Source: Planctomycetaceae bacterium (lineage in GTDB: Bacteria; Planctomycetota; Planctomycetia; Pirellulales; Lacipirellulaceae). Taken from it: a stretch of 64,000 nt of DNA. The stretch spans positions 62,001 to 126,000 of the forward strand of contig PABB01000018.1 of the NCBI GenBank assembly GCA_002702655.1, written 5' to 3'. Each line of letters begins with the position of its first letter. The stretch's first letter is position 1. Below are positions 26,361 to 34,012 of this stretch, in pieces. The position numbers and the translations under genes were made by a program. Under the pieces are notes generated by a model. The model saw only the letters and a list, made by a program, of their open reading frames with translations, had not been told where the DNA came from and ran no database searches.

Positions 26361-27050
26361 CTACACCGCCACGCCAATTTGCGGGCAGAACTTCAGCATG
26401 GAACATTCGTCGCACGCCGGTTTGCGCGCTTTGCAGACTTGCCGGCCGTGATAGATCAGTCGATGCGAGTAGTCGATCCACTCTTTCTTGGGCAGGATCT
26501 CCATCAGGTCCCGCTCGACCTTCACGGCGTCGTTCTGATCGGTGAGCCCCAGCCGGCGGCTCAGGCGGCCGACGTGCGTGTCGACCACCACGCCGGTCGG
26601 TTTGCGAAACGCGGTGCCCAGCACCACGTTGGCCGTCTTGCGTCCCACCCCGGCCAAGGCGGTCATCTCCTCGAGCGTCTGCGGCAATTGACCGTCGTGC
26701 TCTTCGACGAGCGCCGTGCAGCAGGCCTTGATACTCTTGGCCTTGTTGCGGAAGAACCCGGTGCTCTGGATCGCCTGCTCAATCGCCGAGAGCGGCGCCC
26801 GGGCGAAGTCCGCAGGCGTCGGGTACTTGGCGAACAGCGCCGGGGTCACCTGGTTAACGCGCTCGTCGGTGCATTGGGCGGACAGGATCGTGGCGATCAG
26901 CAACTGAAACGGCGAGTCGTGCAGCAGCGCGCACTCGGCGTCGGGGAAGTCCTTTTTCAGTTGCCGGACCACGCGACTTGCGCGTCGTTTGCGGTCGGCG
27001 AGCCCGTCGGCGGCGACTGCGGAGCGGGACGATCGTTTCGCAGCGGCCAT
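26361..27050 (-). CDS. nth: Endonuclease III (DNA glycosylase/AP lyase)
   Basis: A 229-residue base-excision repair enzyme acting on oxidised pyrimidines. The helix-hairpin-helix L-A-G-V-G-R-K-T-A contains catalytic Lys138, followed by catalytic Asp157 in V-V-D-T-H-V. Four cysteines at 206, 213, 216 and 222 (C-x6-C-x2-C-x5-C) form the [4Fe-4S] site. The ATG at 27050 is used; a 14-residue upstream extension is also open. The N-terminal 25 residues are basic and Ser/Ala-rich, a little longer than the E. coli enzyme. Likely co-transcribed with dcd. Confidence 0.94.
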   Translation of the reverse strand: MAAAKRSSRSAVAADGLADRKRRASRVVRQLKKDFPDAECALLHDSPFQLLIATILSAQCTDERVNQVTPALFAKYPTPADFARAPLSAIEQAIQSTGFFRNKAKSIKACCTALVEEHDGQLPQTLEEMTALAGVGRKTANVVLGTAFRKPTGVVVDTHVGRLSRRLGLTDQNDAVKVERDLMEILPKKEWIDYSHRLIYHGRQVCKARKPACDECSMLKFCPQIGVAV

Positions 27051-27392
27051 GGGGCTTCCAGCCGAACGGCGGTGGTAATCAGAGCGACCCAAAGTGCAAC
27101 AGCCGCGTCAAACCGTGATTGTGTCGCCCGGGCGGCCGCTGTCAACCAAGGGGCTGCGCGGGCGGCCGGGCGCCGCTCTCACGGCGGTTGCCCCCCGTGA
27201 GCAAGCTGCCGTTGGTGCGAGGCACGCACGGCCGCGTTGCGCTGCTGCGGGGCCATCACACCCCAAATTGAGCTTTTTTGGCGCCGTCGCACGCCGCCGC
27301 CCAAAGGTGGCCTCGCGCGGGGCCGCTGCCTATAATCGCCCTTGAGAACAAGTAGTTGCCCGCCCCAACTTTCCCCCCTCTCGGATCCCGCC
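27051..27392. other. Divergent intergenic region
   Basis: 342 bp between nth and the DUF309 gene. I see no repeat family, only a stretch TTGAGCTTTTTTGGCGCC near 27270. Promoters for both sides are expected here. Confidence 0.4.
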
Positions 27393-27803
27393 ATGTCTGC
27401 CGATGCCGGCGACGATGCCAGCTACGCGACGAACGAGCTGTATCAGCAAGGGATCGCGTATTTCAACGACTGTGAGTTCTTCGAAGCTCACGAAGTCTGG
27501 GAGGAATTGTGGACCGACTACCGCGGACCCTCGCGCAAGTTTTTCCAGGGGCTGATTCAAGCGGCCGTGGCGTTGCACCACTTTGGCAATGGCAATCTCC
27601 GCGGCGCCCGCAAGGTGTACGGCACCAGCCGAGCTTACTTGGAGTCGTTCAAGCCGCACCACATTGGATTGGATCTGGACAAATTTCTTGGCGAGTTCGA
27701 CCGCTGCTTTGCGGAGGTTGTCGCTCAGCCCGAGGCCACCACAGGGATTGAAATCGATCCCGACACGATTCCCGAGATTCACCTGACCACGCCGGTGGAG
27801 TGA
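27393..27803 (+). CDS. DUF309 domain protein
   Basis: A 136-residue helical protein. The hallmark is F-F-E-A-H-E-V-W-E-E-L-W near residues 29-40, followed by F-F-Q-G-L-I-Q-A-A-V-A-L-H-H, which together define DUF309. The family's biochemical role is unknown. The ATG at 27393 leaves a short leader before the first helix. The following gene starts 74 bp after its stop on the same strand, so the two may form a small operon. Confidence 0.88.
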   Translation: MSADAGDDASYATNELYQQGIAYFNDCEFFEAHEVWEELWTDYRGPSRKFFQGLIQAAVALHHFGNGNLRGARKVYGTSRAYLESFKPHHIGLDLDKFLGEFDRCFAEVVAQPEATTGIEIDPDTIPEIHLTTPVE

Positions 27804-27877
27804 CGCGGCCCGCGCGCTTTCGCGCCGCAGCCGTCCCTCCCACCGTCCCCTTCCGCCAGACTCACGAGCCACCAGCC

Positions 27878-28609
27878 ATGCTTCCCTGGAACGCCGAAGA
27901 CCTGACGTTTGACGAATCCACCTTCTCCGGCGTCAGTCGCCTGTTCCCCCTGCCCAATTTGGTGATGTTTCCGCACGTGATGCAGCCGCTGCATGTGTTC
28001 GAGCAGCGGTACCGCGACATGCTCAACGAAGCGCTCGACGGCGACGGTTTTCTGGCAATGAGCGTCATCAAAGGCGACGAACAGGTCGAGCGGCCCGAAG
28101 TGTGCTCCCACGTTTGCGTCGGCCGAATTGTGACGCACCATCGCCTGGAGGATGGCCGCTACAACGTGTTGCTCTTGGGAATGCGGCGCGCGCGGATCGT
28201 GCGCGAGCTGAACTCCGGCAAGCCGTTTCGCGAGGCCGAGTTGGAGTTGATTGACGACCTGTACCCGGGCGCCGGTCACGCGTCGCGGGACCAGTTGCAG
28301 CGCGAGTTGACCGAGAAGTTCGGCGAGTCGCTCAAGGGGGGCGAGGCGGTGGACGACGCCATCCGCAGCTTCCTGTCCGAAGAGGCCCCGCTGGGCGTGC
28401 TGACCGATCTGGTCAGCTTTGCGGCGCCGCTGGACGTGGCGGACAAATGCCAGTTGTTGGGCGAGTCGAACGTCGACCGTCGCGCTCAACTTCTGGTCGA
28501 TTGGCTGGACGCCCGCAGCGCGGCGGCCAACCCCAAGCCGGTCACCCACCCGGCCCACAACATGGCCGTGCCCAAGCTGCTATTCCCGCCGAAATTCAGC
28601 GTGAACTGA
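27878..28609 (+). CDS. Lon N-terminal (substrate-binding) domain protein
   Basis: A 243-residue stand-alone relative of the N-terminal domain of Lon protease. The start of the domain is recognisable in L-F-P-L-P-N-L-V-M-F-P-H-V-M-Q-P-L-H-V-F-E (about 24-44) with Y-R-D-M following, and G-R-I-V-T-H-H-R-L-E-D-G-R-Y near residue 84. There is no ATPase or Ser-Lys protease part. Such proteins are common and presumed to bind peptides or regulate proteolysis. The ATG at 27878 fits the domain start. Confidence 0.88.
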   Translation: MLPWNAEDLTFDESTFSGVSRLFPLPNLVMFPHVMQPLHVFEQRYRDMLNEALDGDGFLAMSVIKGDEQVERPEVCSHVCVGRIVTHHRLEDGRYNVLLLGMRRARIVRELNSGKPFREAELELIDDLYPGAGHASRDQLQRELTEKFGESLKGGEAVDDAIRSFLSEEAPLGVLTDLVSFAAPLDVADKCQLLGESNVDRRAQLLVDWLDARSAAANPKPVTHPAHNMAVPKLLFPPKFSVN

Positions 28610-28901
28610 GCGGCACTCGCTCGGTTCCACTTCCGCGCGGCGGCGGACGGGGCGCCAGCGGCGGCCCTTGTTTGAAATGCCGCCACGCACGCCCGGTGAG
28701 TTGGCGTTGTCTCGTATCTGCGGTGACGTCGCGCGGCCGGTGCCCAGAGAGACCCTCTATGGATATACTCTTGGGGCGTGCTACGCAGCGCCGCCGACGA
28801 GCGTGTGGGGCGCGTGGCCGCGACCGCTCAGGTTGGCCCTCTCGGCGACCACGATTGCGTCCTGATCTCTGACCTCTGAACCCTCGCCTCTCCCCACGTC
28901 C

Positions 28902-29543
28902 ATGTCTACTGCATCGCGCGAAACCGGCAGCTTGCCGGGGGAACTTGACGACGCCGACTCGCGTTCCGGCGGCAAGACCGTTGATTTGCCGCGAATCGAA
29001 GCGGCGGTGCGCGAGATCCTGGCGGCCGTGGGCGAGGACCCCGACCGCGAAGGCCTGCGCGAAACGCCGGCTCGCGTGGCACGGATGTACAAGGAGCTGT
29101 TCAGCGGCCTGCACACGGACCCGCGGGTGCATCTGCAGAAGTTCTTCACCGAGAAGTACGACGAAATGGTGCTGGTCAAGGACATTGCCTTCAACAGCAT
29201 GTGCGAGCACCACCTGCTGCCGTTCATCGGCAAAGCGCACATCGGCTACGTGCCCAACGGCAAGGTCGTCGGGCTGAGCAAACTGGCCCGCATCGTCGAG
29301 GAAGTGTCGCACCGCCCGCAGGTGCAGGAACGAATGACCGAGCAGATTGCTGACCTGTTGGTCGCAGAGTTGCAGGTCAAGGGCGTGGCCGTGGTGATCG
29401 AGGCGGCCCACTCTTGCATGTCGATCCGGGGCGTGCGCAAGCCGGGCAGCGTGTGCGTCACCTCGGCCATGAAGGGCCTGTTCCGGTCGAACCTGTCGAG
29501 CCGTTCGGAGATCATGACGCTGATCTACGGCGACCGCACGTAG
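28902..29543 (+). CDS. folE: GTP cyclohydrolase I
   Basis: A 213-residue enzyme converting GTP to dihydroneopterin triphosphate, the first step of folate synthesis. The zinc site is intact: Cys101 and His104 in [10 protein letters not shown] and Cys172 in [18 protein letters not shown] and the Q-E-R-M-T-E-Q-I-A stretch also match. The N-terminal 27 residues are variable. No folate neighbour is present in the immediate vicinity. Repeats occupy its 3' side. Confidence 0.96.
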   Translation: MSTASRETGSLPGELDDADSRSGGKTVDLPRIEAAVREILAAVGEDPDREGLRETPARVARMYKELFSGLHTDPRVHLQKFFTEKYDEMVLVKDIAFNSMCEHHLLPFIGKAHIGYVPNGKVVGLSKLARIVEEVSHRPQVQERMTEQIADLLVAELQVKGVAVVIEAAHSCMSIRGVRKPGSVCVTSAMKGLFRSNLSSRSEIMTLIYGDRT

Positions 29544-29556
29544 CCGCGGCCTCGTG

Positions 29557-29580
29557 GCCGATTCTCTCCGAGAATCGGCC
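29557..29580. repeat. GGCCGATTCTC dyad, copy 1
   Basis: TGGCCGATTCTCTCCGAGAATCGGCC, an almost perfect dyad with a 2-4 base centre. The sequence has been trimmed to its palindromic part here. Confidence 0.85.
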
Positions 29581-29623
29581 AATTGACGCCCCACTTGCCA
29601 ACGCACCCCGAAACTGGCAATCG

Positions 29624-29692
29624 CGAGGGCGAGGCTCCTGCCGAGCCGGCGGGGGCATGCCGCATTGGCTCGGCAGGAGCCTCGCCCTCCCA
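29624..29692. repeat. GAGGCTCCTGCCGAGCC palindrome (GEAPAEP family), copy 1
   Basis: Arms GAGGGCGAGGCTCCTGCCGA and TCGGCAGGAGCCTCGCCCTC around a 26-bp loop. When read in frame it encodes the GEAPAEP / GSAGASPS peptide pattern. A second copy lies inside the rlmKL gene at 63724. Confidence 0.92.
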
Positions 29693-29781
29693 GGGCCGTG
29701 TGCGACGCGTTGCGAAACACGCGGAATCAAGGACTCCCTCGGGAGCAAGCACAACGCTGCGAGAGCTGTGCAATCCGGTTT

Positions 29782-29806
29782 GGTCGATTCTCGGCGAGAA
29801 TCGACC
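29782..29806. repeat. GGTCGATTCTC dyad, copy 2
   Basis: GGTCGATTCTC-GGC-GAGAATCGACC, a perfect dyad with arms of 11 bp. It lies 110 bp before the membrane protein gene. Confidence 0.88.
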
Positions 29807-29916
29807 ACGGCCGCGCGAGCCGCCCGATTTGGGCCCTGTGGCGACTGCCGGCCGGTGTTTACGATGGACGGTTTCTCGCATTCGTCCGTCGTTCGCTCCT
29901 TAGGGATCAGGCCGTC

Positions 29917-30747
29917 ATGGCGCTGTTCGCCCAATTCTTGCTGCGGCTCACGTTTGGGCTGGCCGCGGCCATGTGGACCGTCTCGCCGCGGCTGGTCGCC
30001 AGCGGCTATTTTCGCAATCACCTGTACGTCACGCTGGGCACCGCCGCCATGGCGTCGCTGCTGCTGGGCACGCTGGGCTCGTGGGGCATGGCGGCCGCCA
30101 TCGTCGCGGCCGTGGCCAGCTACGCGGGGGCGGTGTGCTGGTTGTACGAGAGCCCGCGGGCGGGGCGAGCGTTGTTGTTTGTCGTGGCGGTCGCGGCGCT
30201 GCTGGCCGCGGGGCTGGCCGACGATTTTCAGGCCACGCAGACGCCCGCCTACCAAGCCGCAGCGGAGGCGGCCGAGGAGGAGGCGACCGTCGTCAAACCC
30301 TCGGCAGCGTATTCCCAAGCCGCCGCAGCGCTGCGAGGCGCCGACCGCTTCAGTTCGGGGTTGCTCCTGGGTGCGGTGACCGCATCGATGTTACTGGGAC
30401 ACTGGTACCTGAACGCCCCCGGCATGAAGCTGGAACCACTCAACGATCTGATCAAAGTGATCGCCGTGGTCGTCGTGCTGCAGGCGTGCGTGTCGGGCGC
30501 GGCGCTGTACTGGCTGTGCGGCGCCGAGGGGCACGGCTGGCCCGACACGGGCACGCTGGCGATGATCGCCGGCCGGTGGGCGTTCGGGCTTGTCGGCGTG
30601 GCGGCCCTGGCGTGGATGGCTCGCGAGACGCTCAAGATCCCCAACACGCAAAGCGCCACGGGCATCCTGTACGTGGCAGTGATCGGCGCCTTTGCCGGCG
30701 AGATGCTCTCGCTGATGCTGGCGGCCCAGCACGCCTACCCGCTGTGA
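29917..30747 (+). CDS. Multi-pass membrane protein
   Basis: A 276-residue membrane protein with about eight hydrophobic segments. Segments 1-4 lie within residues 5-110; a Glu/Ala-rich hydrophilic loop follows (about 108-140); and four more segments fill the C-terminal half. Isolated polar residues in membrane segments include His (L-L-G-H-W-Y-L-N) near residue 157. I do not recognise the family. The ATG at 29917 (M-A-L-F-A-Q-F-L-L) was chosen because the hydrophobic start follows at once; the upstream frame is repeat DNA. Confidence 0.72.
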   Translation: MALFAQFLLRLTFGLAAAMWTVSPRLVASGYFRNHLYVTLGTAAMASLLLGTLGSWGMAAAIVAAVASYAGAVCWLYESPRAGRALLFVVAVAALLAAGLADDFQATQTPAYQAAAEAAEEEATVVKPSAAYSQAAAALRGADRFSSGLLLGAVTASMLLGHWYLNAPGMKLEPLNDLIKVIAVVVVLQACVSGAALYWLCGAEGHGWPDTGTLAMIAGRWAFGLVGVAALAWMARETLKIPNTQSATGILYVAVIGAFAGEMLSLMLAAQHAYPL

Positions 30748-30805
30748 GCGCGACCGGCAGAGCGGCGCCAAGACCGCAGCGGAATCTGGGTTCTGGGTTC
30801 TGACC

Positions 30806-30895
30806 GGGTGGCTGGGCACGTAGCGCAGCCCCAGTTGTGACTTATCGCCCGGCGTTGCCCACTGGGGGCTCCCGCTGGTCGTCCCCAGCCACCCC
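30806..30895. repeat. Palindromic repeat, GGTGGCTGGGG family, copy 3 of 4
   Basis: Outer arms GGGTGGCTGGGCACG and CGTCCCCAGCCACCC, inner arms CCCCAGTTGTG and CACTGGGGGCTCC. It lies between two convergent genes. Confidence 0.88.
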
Positions 30896-30969
30896 GTGGT
30901 CGGGCTCCGTGGAGCTCCGCTCCCTGGATCGCTGTTTGGTTTGTTCGCCGCCTCCACGGCGGCCGGAGC

Positions 30970-33483
30970 TCACTGCTCCTGCATCTGCTCCAACCGGCGG
31001 TCGCGCCACTCTTCGTTGAGCTGGAACTGGAGCCGTTCGGACAGGCCGCGGATCAATTCCTGCGTGCTGGACCGCTGCAGCATCTGCAACACGCCGCCAA
31101 TGCGCGGGTCGCGCGTGTTCCAGCCGGTGCGCAAGAACGCCTCCCGCAGCTCGTCGCTGGTTTGCTCGCGCGAGTGAATCTTGACCACGTAGGCGGCCGA
31201 GCGGTCGATGTTCATGATGGCGGCCGTCTCGTCGTCCTTCAGCGAGAATACCTTCTCCATGAATTCCGAGCCCACGTTGTCCAATCCCGGCACGTCGCTA
31301 ATTTGCAACTGGTACGAGTCGTCAGCCGCCAGGCCAAACGACATCCATGAGAAGGGATCCGTCTGCGGGATCACGCGGTAGCCGGCGTCGGCCATCAACT
31401 CGGCGAACGAGCGATCGGCGTCGGCGACTTTGCCCGCCAGCTCTTCGGCCTTCTTCAGCGCCAGCTCGGCGGCCTCGTTCTCGCGCCAGGCGGCGACGAC
31501 CTGATCGCGAACGTCCTCAAGCTCGGGCACCTCGCGGGGCGTGTCCTTCACTTTGACCACCAGGTAGCAGTCGCCCATCGCTTCGACCGCGAAGTACGGC
31601 TCGCCCACTTCCAGGTGGCTGAATGCGGCCTGCGCGACGACTTCCGCCCGGCGATCCGGTTCGATCGCCTGGCCCACCATGGTGTCCTGATACAGCTCCC
31701 GCTGCGTCAATTCCGGCGTCGTCTCGGCGGTCACGCCGTAGCGCTCGGCTAACGGCTCCAGGTTGGTCAGTTCCGCGGGCAACTCGGGGGCGTCCTGCTC
31801 TTCTTCCATGGCCGTGGCCACCGCGCGGCGGTGCTTGGAGTACTGCGTGCGGAGCGTTTCGTAAGCGTTGCGTAGTTCCGATTGCACGCGTTCGATCGCC
31901 TTGACGCGGGCGACCTCGCGGCGGATTTCGTCGCGGACTTCATCCAGCGGGTAATACTCAACCTCGTCTTCTTCGCCTTCCGCGTCCTCGTCGCTCGTCG
32001 CGACTTCATCGGCGGCCGCGTCTTCGTCGCTCATGGCGTCGTCGCCCGTCTCGTCATCGGCTGGGGCTGCTTCGTCGTCAGCCGGCATCTCTTCGTCATC
32101 GCCCGCGGTTTCCGCCGCGTCCGCGTCGCTCGCGTCATCAGATTCAGCGGCTGACTCGTCGTCGTCGCCGACTTCCTCGTCGTATCGCGACTCGCCCTCG
32201 GCTTGGAAAGCAGCCAAGCGGAACGGACTGGGGCGCGTCGCCGAGGCGCCTTCGTCGTCGTCGGCGTCTTCGGTTGCCTCGGACTCGGCGGTCGGCTCAG
32301 CGGCCTCGCTGTCGGCAGCGGGTTCGTCCGCCTCCGCCGCCTCTTCGGTCGACTCGGCGACGTCCTCTTCGTCGTCGCCCACCTCTTCGCGCATCGGCTC
32401 GTCATCGGCGGGCTCGGCGTCGTCCGCCGCAGGTTCCGCGGGCGCTGCGGCTTCTTCATCATCCGATTCCGTCGCTTCGTCCGCTTCAACGTCGTCGTCC
32501 GGGTCCGATTCCGGGAACTCGACCTCGTCGTCGGCTTCGTCCTTGATGAACTGCGGATTCTTGTTGACTTCGTAGTAGTCGGAGATTTCCTGCTCGGTCA
32601 CCTCGGGCAGCAGCTTTTCGGTCCAGTCGGTCACCGAGCCGTGCAGGAACGCCAGCTTCACCTTGCGCGGTTTGGCAAACCCCGGATTGGGCGACGGCAT
32701 GATCCGGCCGCCAACGCGGACCATCTGGTCCGGTTCGACGTCTTTGTACTGCTCGTAGTACTCCGTGACCTGCTGGTCGGTGGGCTGGGGCGACTCGGTC
32801 ACTAAGCTGGCGGTCGGCACGATGGCCGCCTGCAGCGAGATCTGCTCGTTGATCCGCCGCCAGGCATCCCACTGCTGGGCGGGCAGGATCGTAGCGGCCG
32901 CGTCGCCGTAGGAGTTCTGATAGATGTACGCCTGCAGCACGCGCCGCAGGGTGCTGAACACGACCCCCTCGGCCGCCTGGGCGTCGCCGCGCGAGATCGT
33001 CGCCAACACGTTACGCACGTCGCTGCTGTTGAGCCGCTCGCTCCCCAGGCGATTGATCACTTCGTTGATCACGTCGCTGTCGACGCGGATGCCGGCCTGT
33101 TCGGCCGCGTCGGAGTACGCCTGGGTCGTCAGCACCAGCCGCTCCAACTCCGCCTGGGTGATCCGCTCGCCCAGCAGCAGTTGGTTGGCCAAGTCCTGCG
33201 GCAGCTGCAGCTCCTCGACGGTTCCCCCGGCCTGGATGCCGGCGCCGATCATCATCTGCGTAAACATGGCGGTCAGGCGCCGGTTCCGCAGCAGGTTTTC
33301 CAACTGTCCGGCGTTCACCTCGCCGCCGTTCCAGGTGGCCACCTGCTGGCCGGAGCCGTCCGATCGGCCGGACTGGCCCGGATCCAATGCGCTGCCGACA
33401 ACAAAGATGAAGACGATAAAAACGGTTGCGATTGCCAGCAGCGCCTTCTGCCGCTTGCGAAAGAAAGTGAACGGACTCGCCAT
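30970..33483 (-). CDS. PpiD/SurA-like membrane-anchored chaperone with acidic insert
   Basis: An 837-residue protein with a basic N-terminus and one membrane segment (about residues 13-31), then a long periplasmic part. The N-terminal helical region (about 50-250) has the SurA/PpiD chaperone look. A segment near 610-670 (V-G-E-P-Y-F-A-V-E and Y-L-V-V-K-V) resembles a parvulin-like isomerase core, weakly. Residues about 315-507 are an extreme Asp/Glu/Ala/Ser-rich stretch with almost no basic residues. It would help fold exported proteins. The isomerase function is doubtful. The gene is alone on its strand, convergent with the membrane protein gene and divergent from topA. Confidence 0.78.
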   Translation of the reverse strand: MASPFTFFRKRQKALLAIATVFIVFIFVVGSALDPGQSGRSDGSGQQVATWNGGEVNAGQLENLLRNRRLTAMFTQMMIGAGIQAGGTVEELQLPQDLANQLLLGERITQAELERLVLTTQAYSDAAEQAGIRVDSDVINEVINRLGSERLNSSDVRNVLATISRGDAQAAEGVVFSTLRRVLQAYIYQNSYGDAAATILPAQQWDAWRRINEQISLQAAIVPTASLVTESPQPTDQQVTEYYEQYKDVEPDQMVRVGGRIMPSPNPGFAKPRKVKLAFLHGSVTDWTEKLLPEVTEQEISDYYEVNKNPQFIKDEADDEVEFPESDPDDDVEADEATESDDEEAAAPAEPAADDAEPADDEPMREEVGDDEEDVAESTEEAAEADEPAADSEAAEPTAESEATEDADDDEGASATRPSPFRLAAFQAEGESRYDEEVGDDDESAAESDDASDADAAETAGDDEEMPADDEAAPADDETGDDAMSDEDAAADEVATSDEDAEGEEDEVEYYPLDEVRDEIRREVARVKAIERVQSELRNAYETLRTQYSKHRRAVATAMEEEQDAPELPAELTNLEPLAERYGVTAETTPELTQRELYQDTMVGQAIEPDRRAEVVAQAAFSHLEVGEPYFAVEAMGDCYLVVKVKDTPREVPELEDVRDQVVAAWRENEAAELALKKAEELAGKVADADRSFAELMADAGYRVIPQTDPFSWMSFGLAADDSYQLQISDVPGLDNVGSEFMEKVFSLKDDETAAIMNIDRSAAYVVKIHSREQTSDELREAFLRTGWNTRDPRIGGVLQMLQRSSTQELIRGLSERLQFQLNEEWRDRRLEQMQEQ

Positions 33484-34012
33484 CGATTCGACCTGGGCCT
33501 GGGCGCCCGATCCGGCCAGAGGCCACTTGACAGCGGACCGCCGGGGGGCGTAATGATTGACCGCCGGAGCCGCCGACCGTATTGCCGACGCCGCCTTGCG
33601 GAGTTCTGGAAATAAAGGTCCGTGATTCTATTGCGAATCGACGTAAATGCAATCCCAAACGGGACCTTCGTCGACTCGCACAGGATGCCCGCCAGGGCTG
33701 CGGGCGGGCCAAATGGACCGTGGCGCCTCGCGACCAAGTGTCGAGTGGAGACCTGCTGCCGCGACCGCACGCTTTCGCCACCGCGACGGGAATTGAGCAA
33801 GTCGCCCAGATGGGCCGCTGGCGCGGCTTGCTCCGGTGACTCCGACTGGAAAACCTTTGTTCAGGCCGGCGACCTTGTCGGCAGGATAAGACACACCGGG
33901 CGCCTTGTGTTCTCGCCGCGGGCGGGACGCACCGGCCCGACCACGGCGATCAGCAGATTGCCCAAACCACGTAAATTGAAATTCTCGGCAGGCATCTGAC
34001 GGGCGGAACACG
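33484..34012. other. Divergent intergenic region
   Basis: 529 bp between the chaperone gene and topA. No repeat family or gene is seen. Local AT-rich spots (GAAATAAAGGTCCGTGATTC near 33608, ACGTAAATTGAAATTC near 33969) are possible promoter surroundings. Confidence 0.45.

Larger units (their letters stand above)
29544..29916. other. Intergenic region filled with palindromic repeats
   Basis: 373 bp holding a GATTCTC/GAGAATC dyad (29557-29580), a GAGGCTCCTGCCGAGCC palindrome (29624-29692) and a second dyad (29782-29806). No gene is called here, although the open frame upstream of the next gene covers it. Confidence 0.7.
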
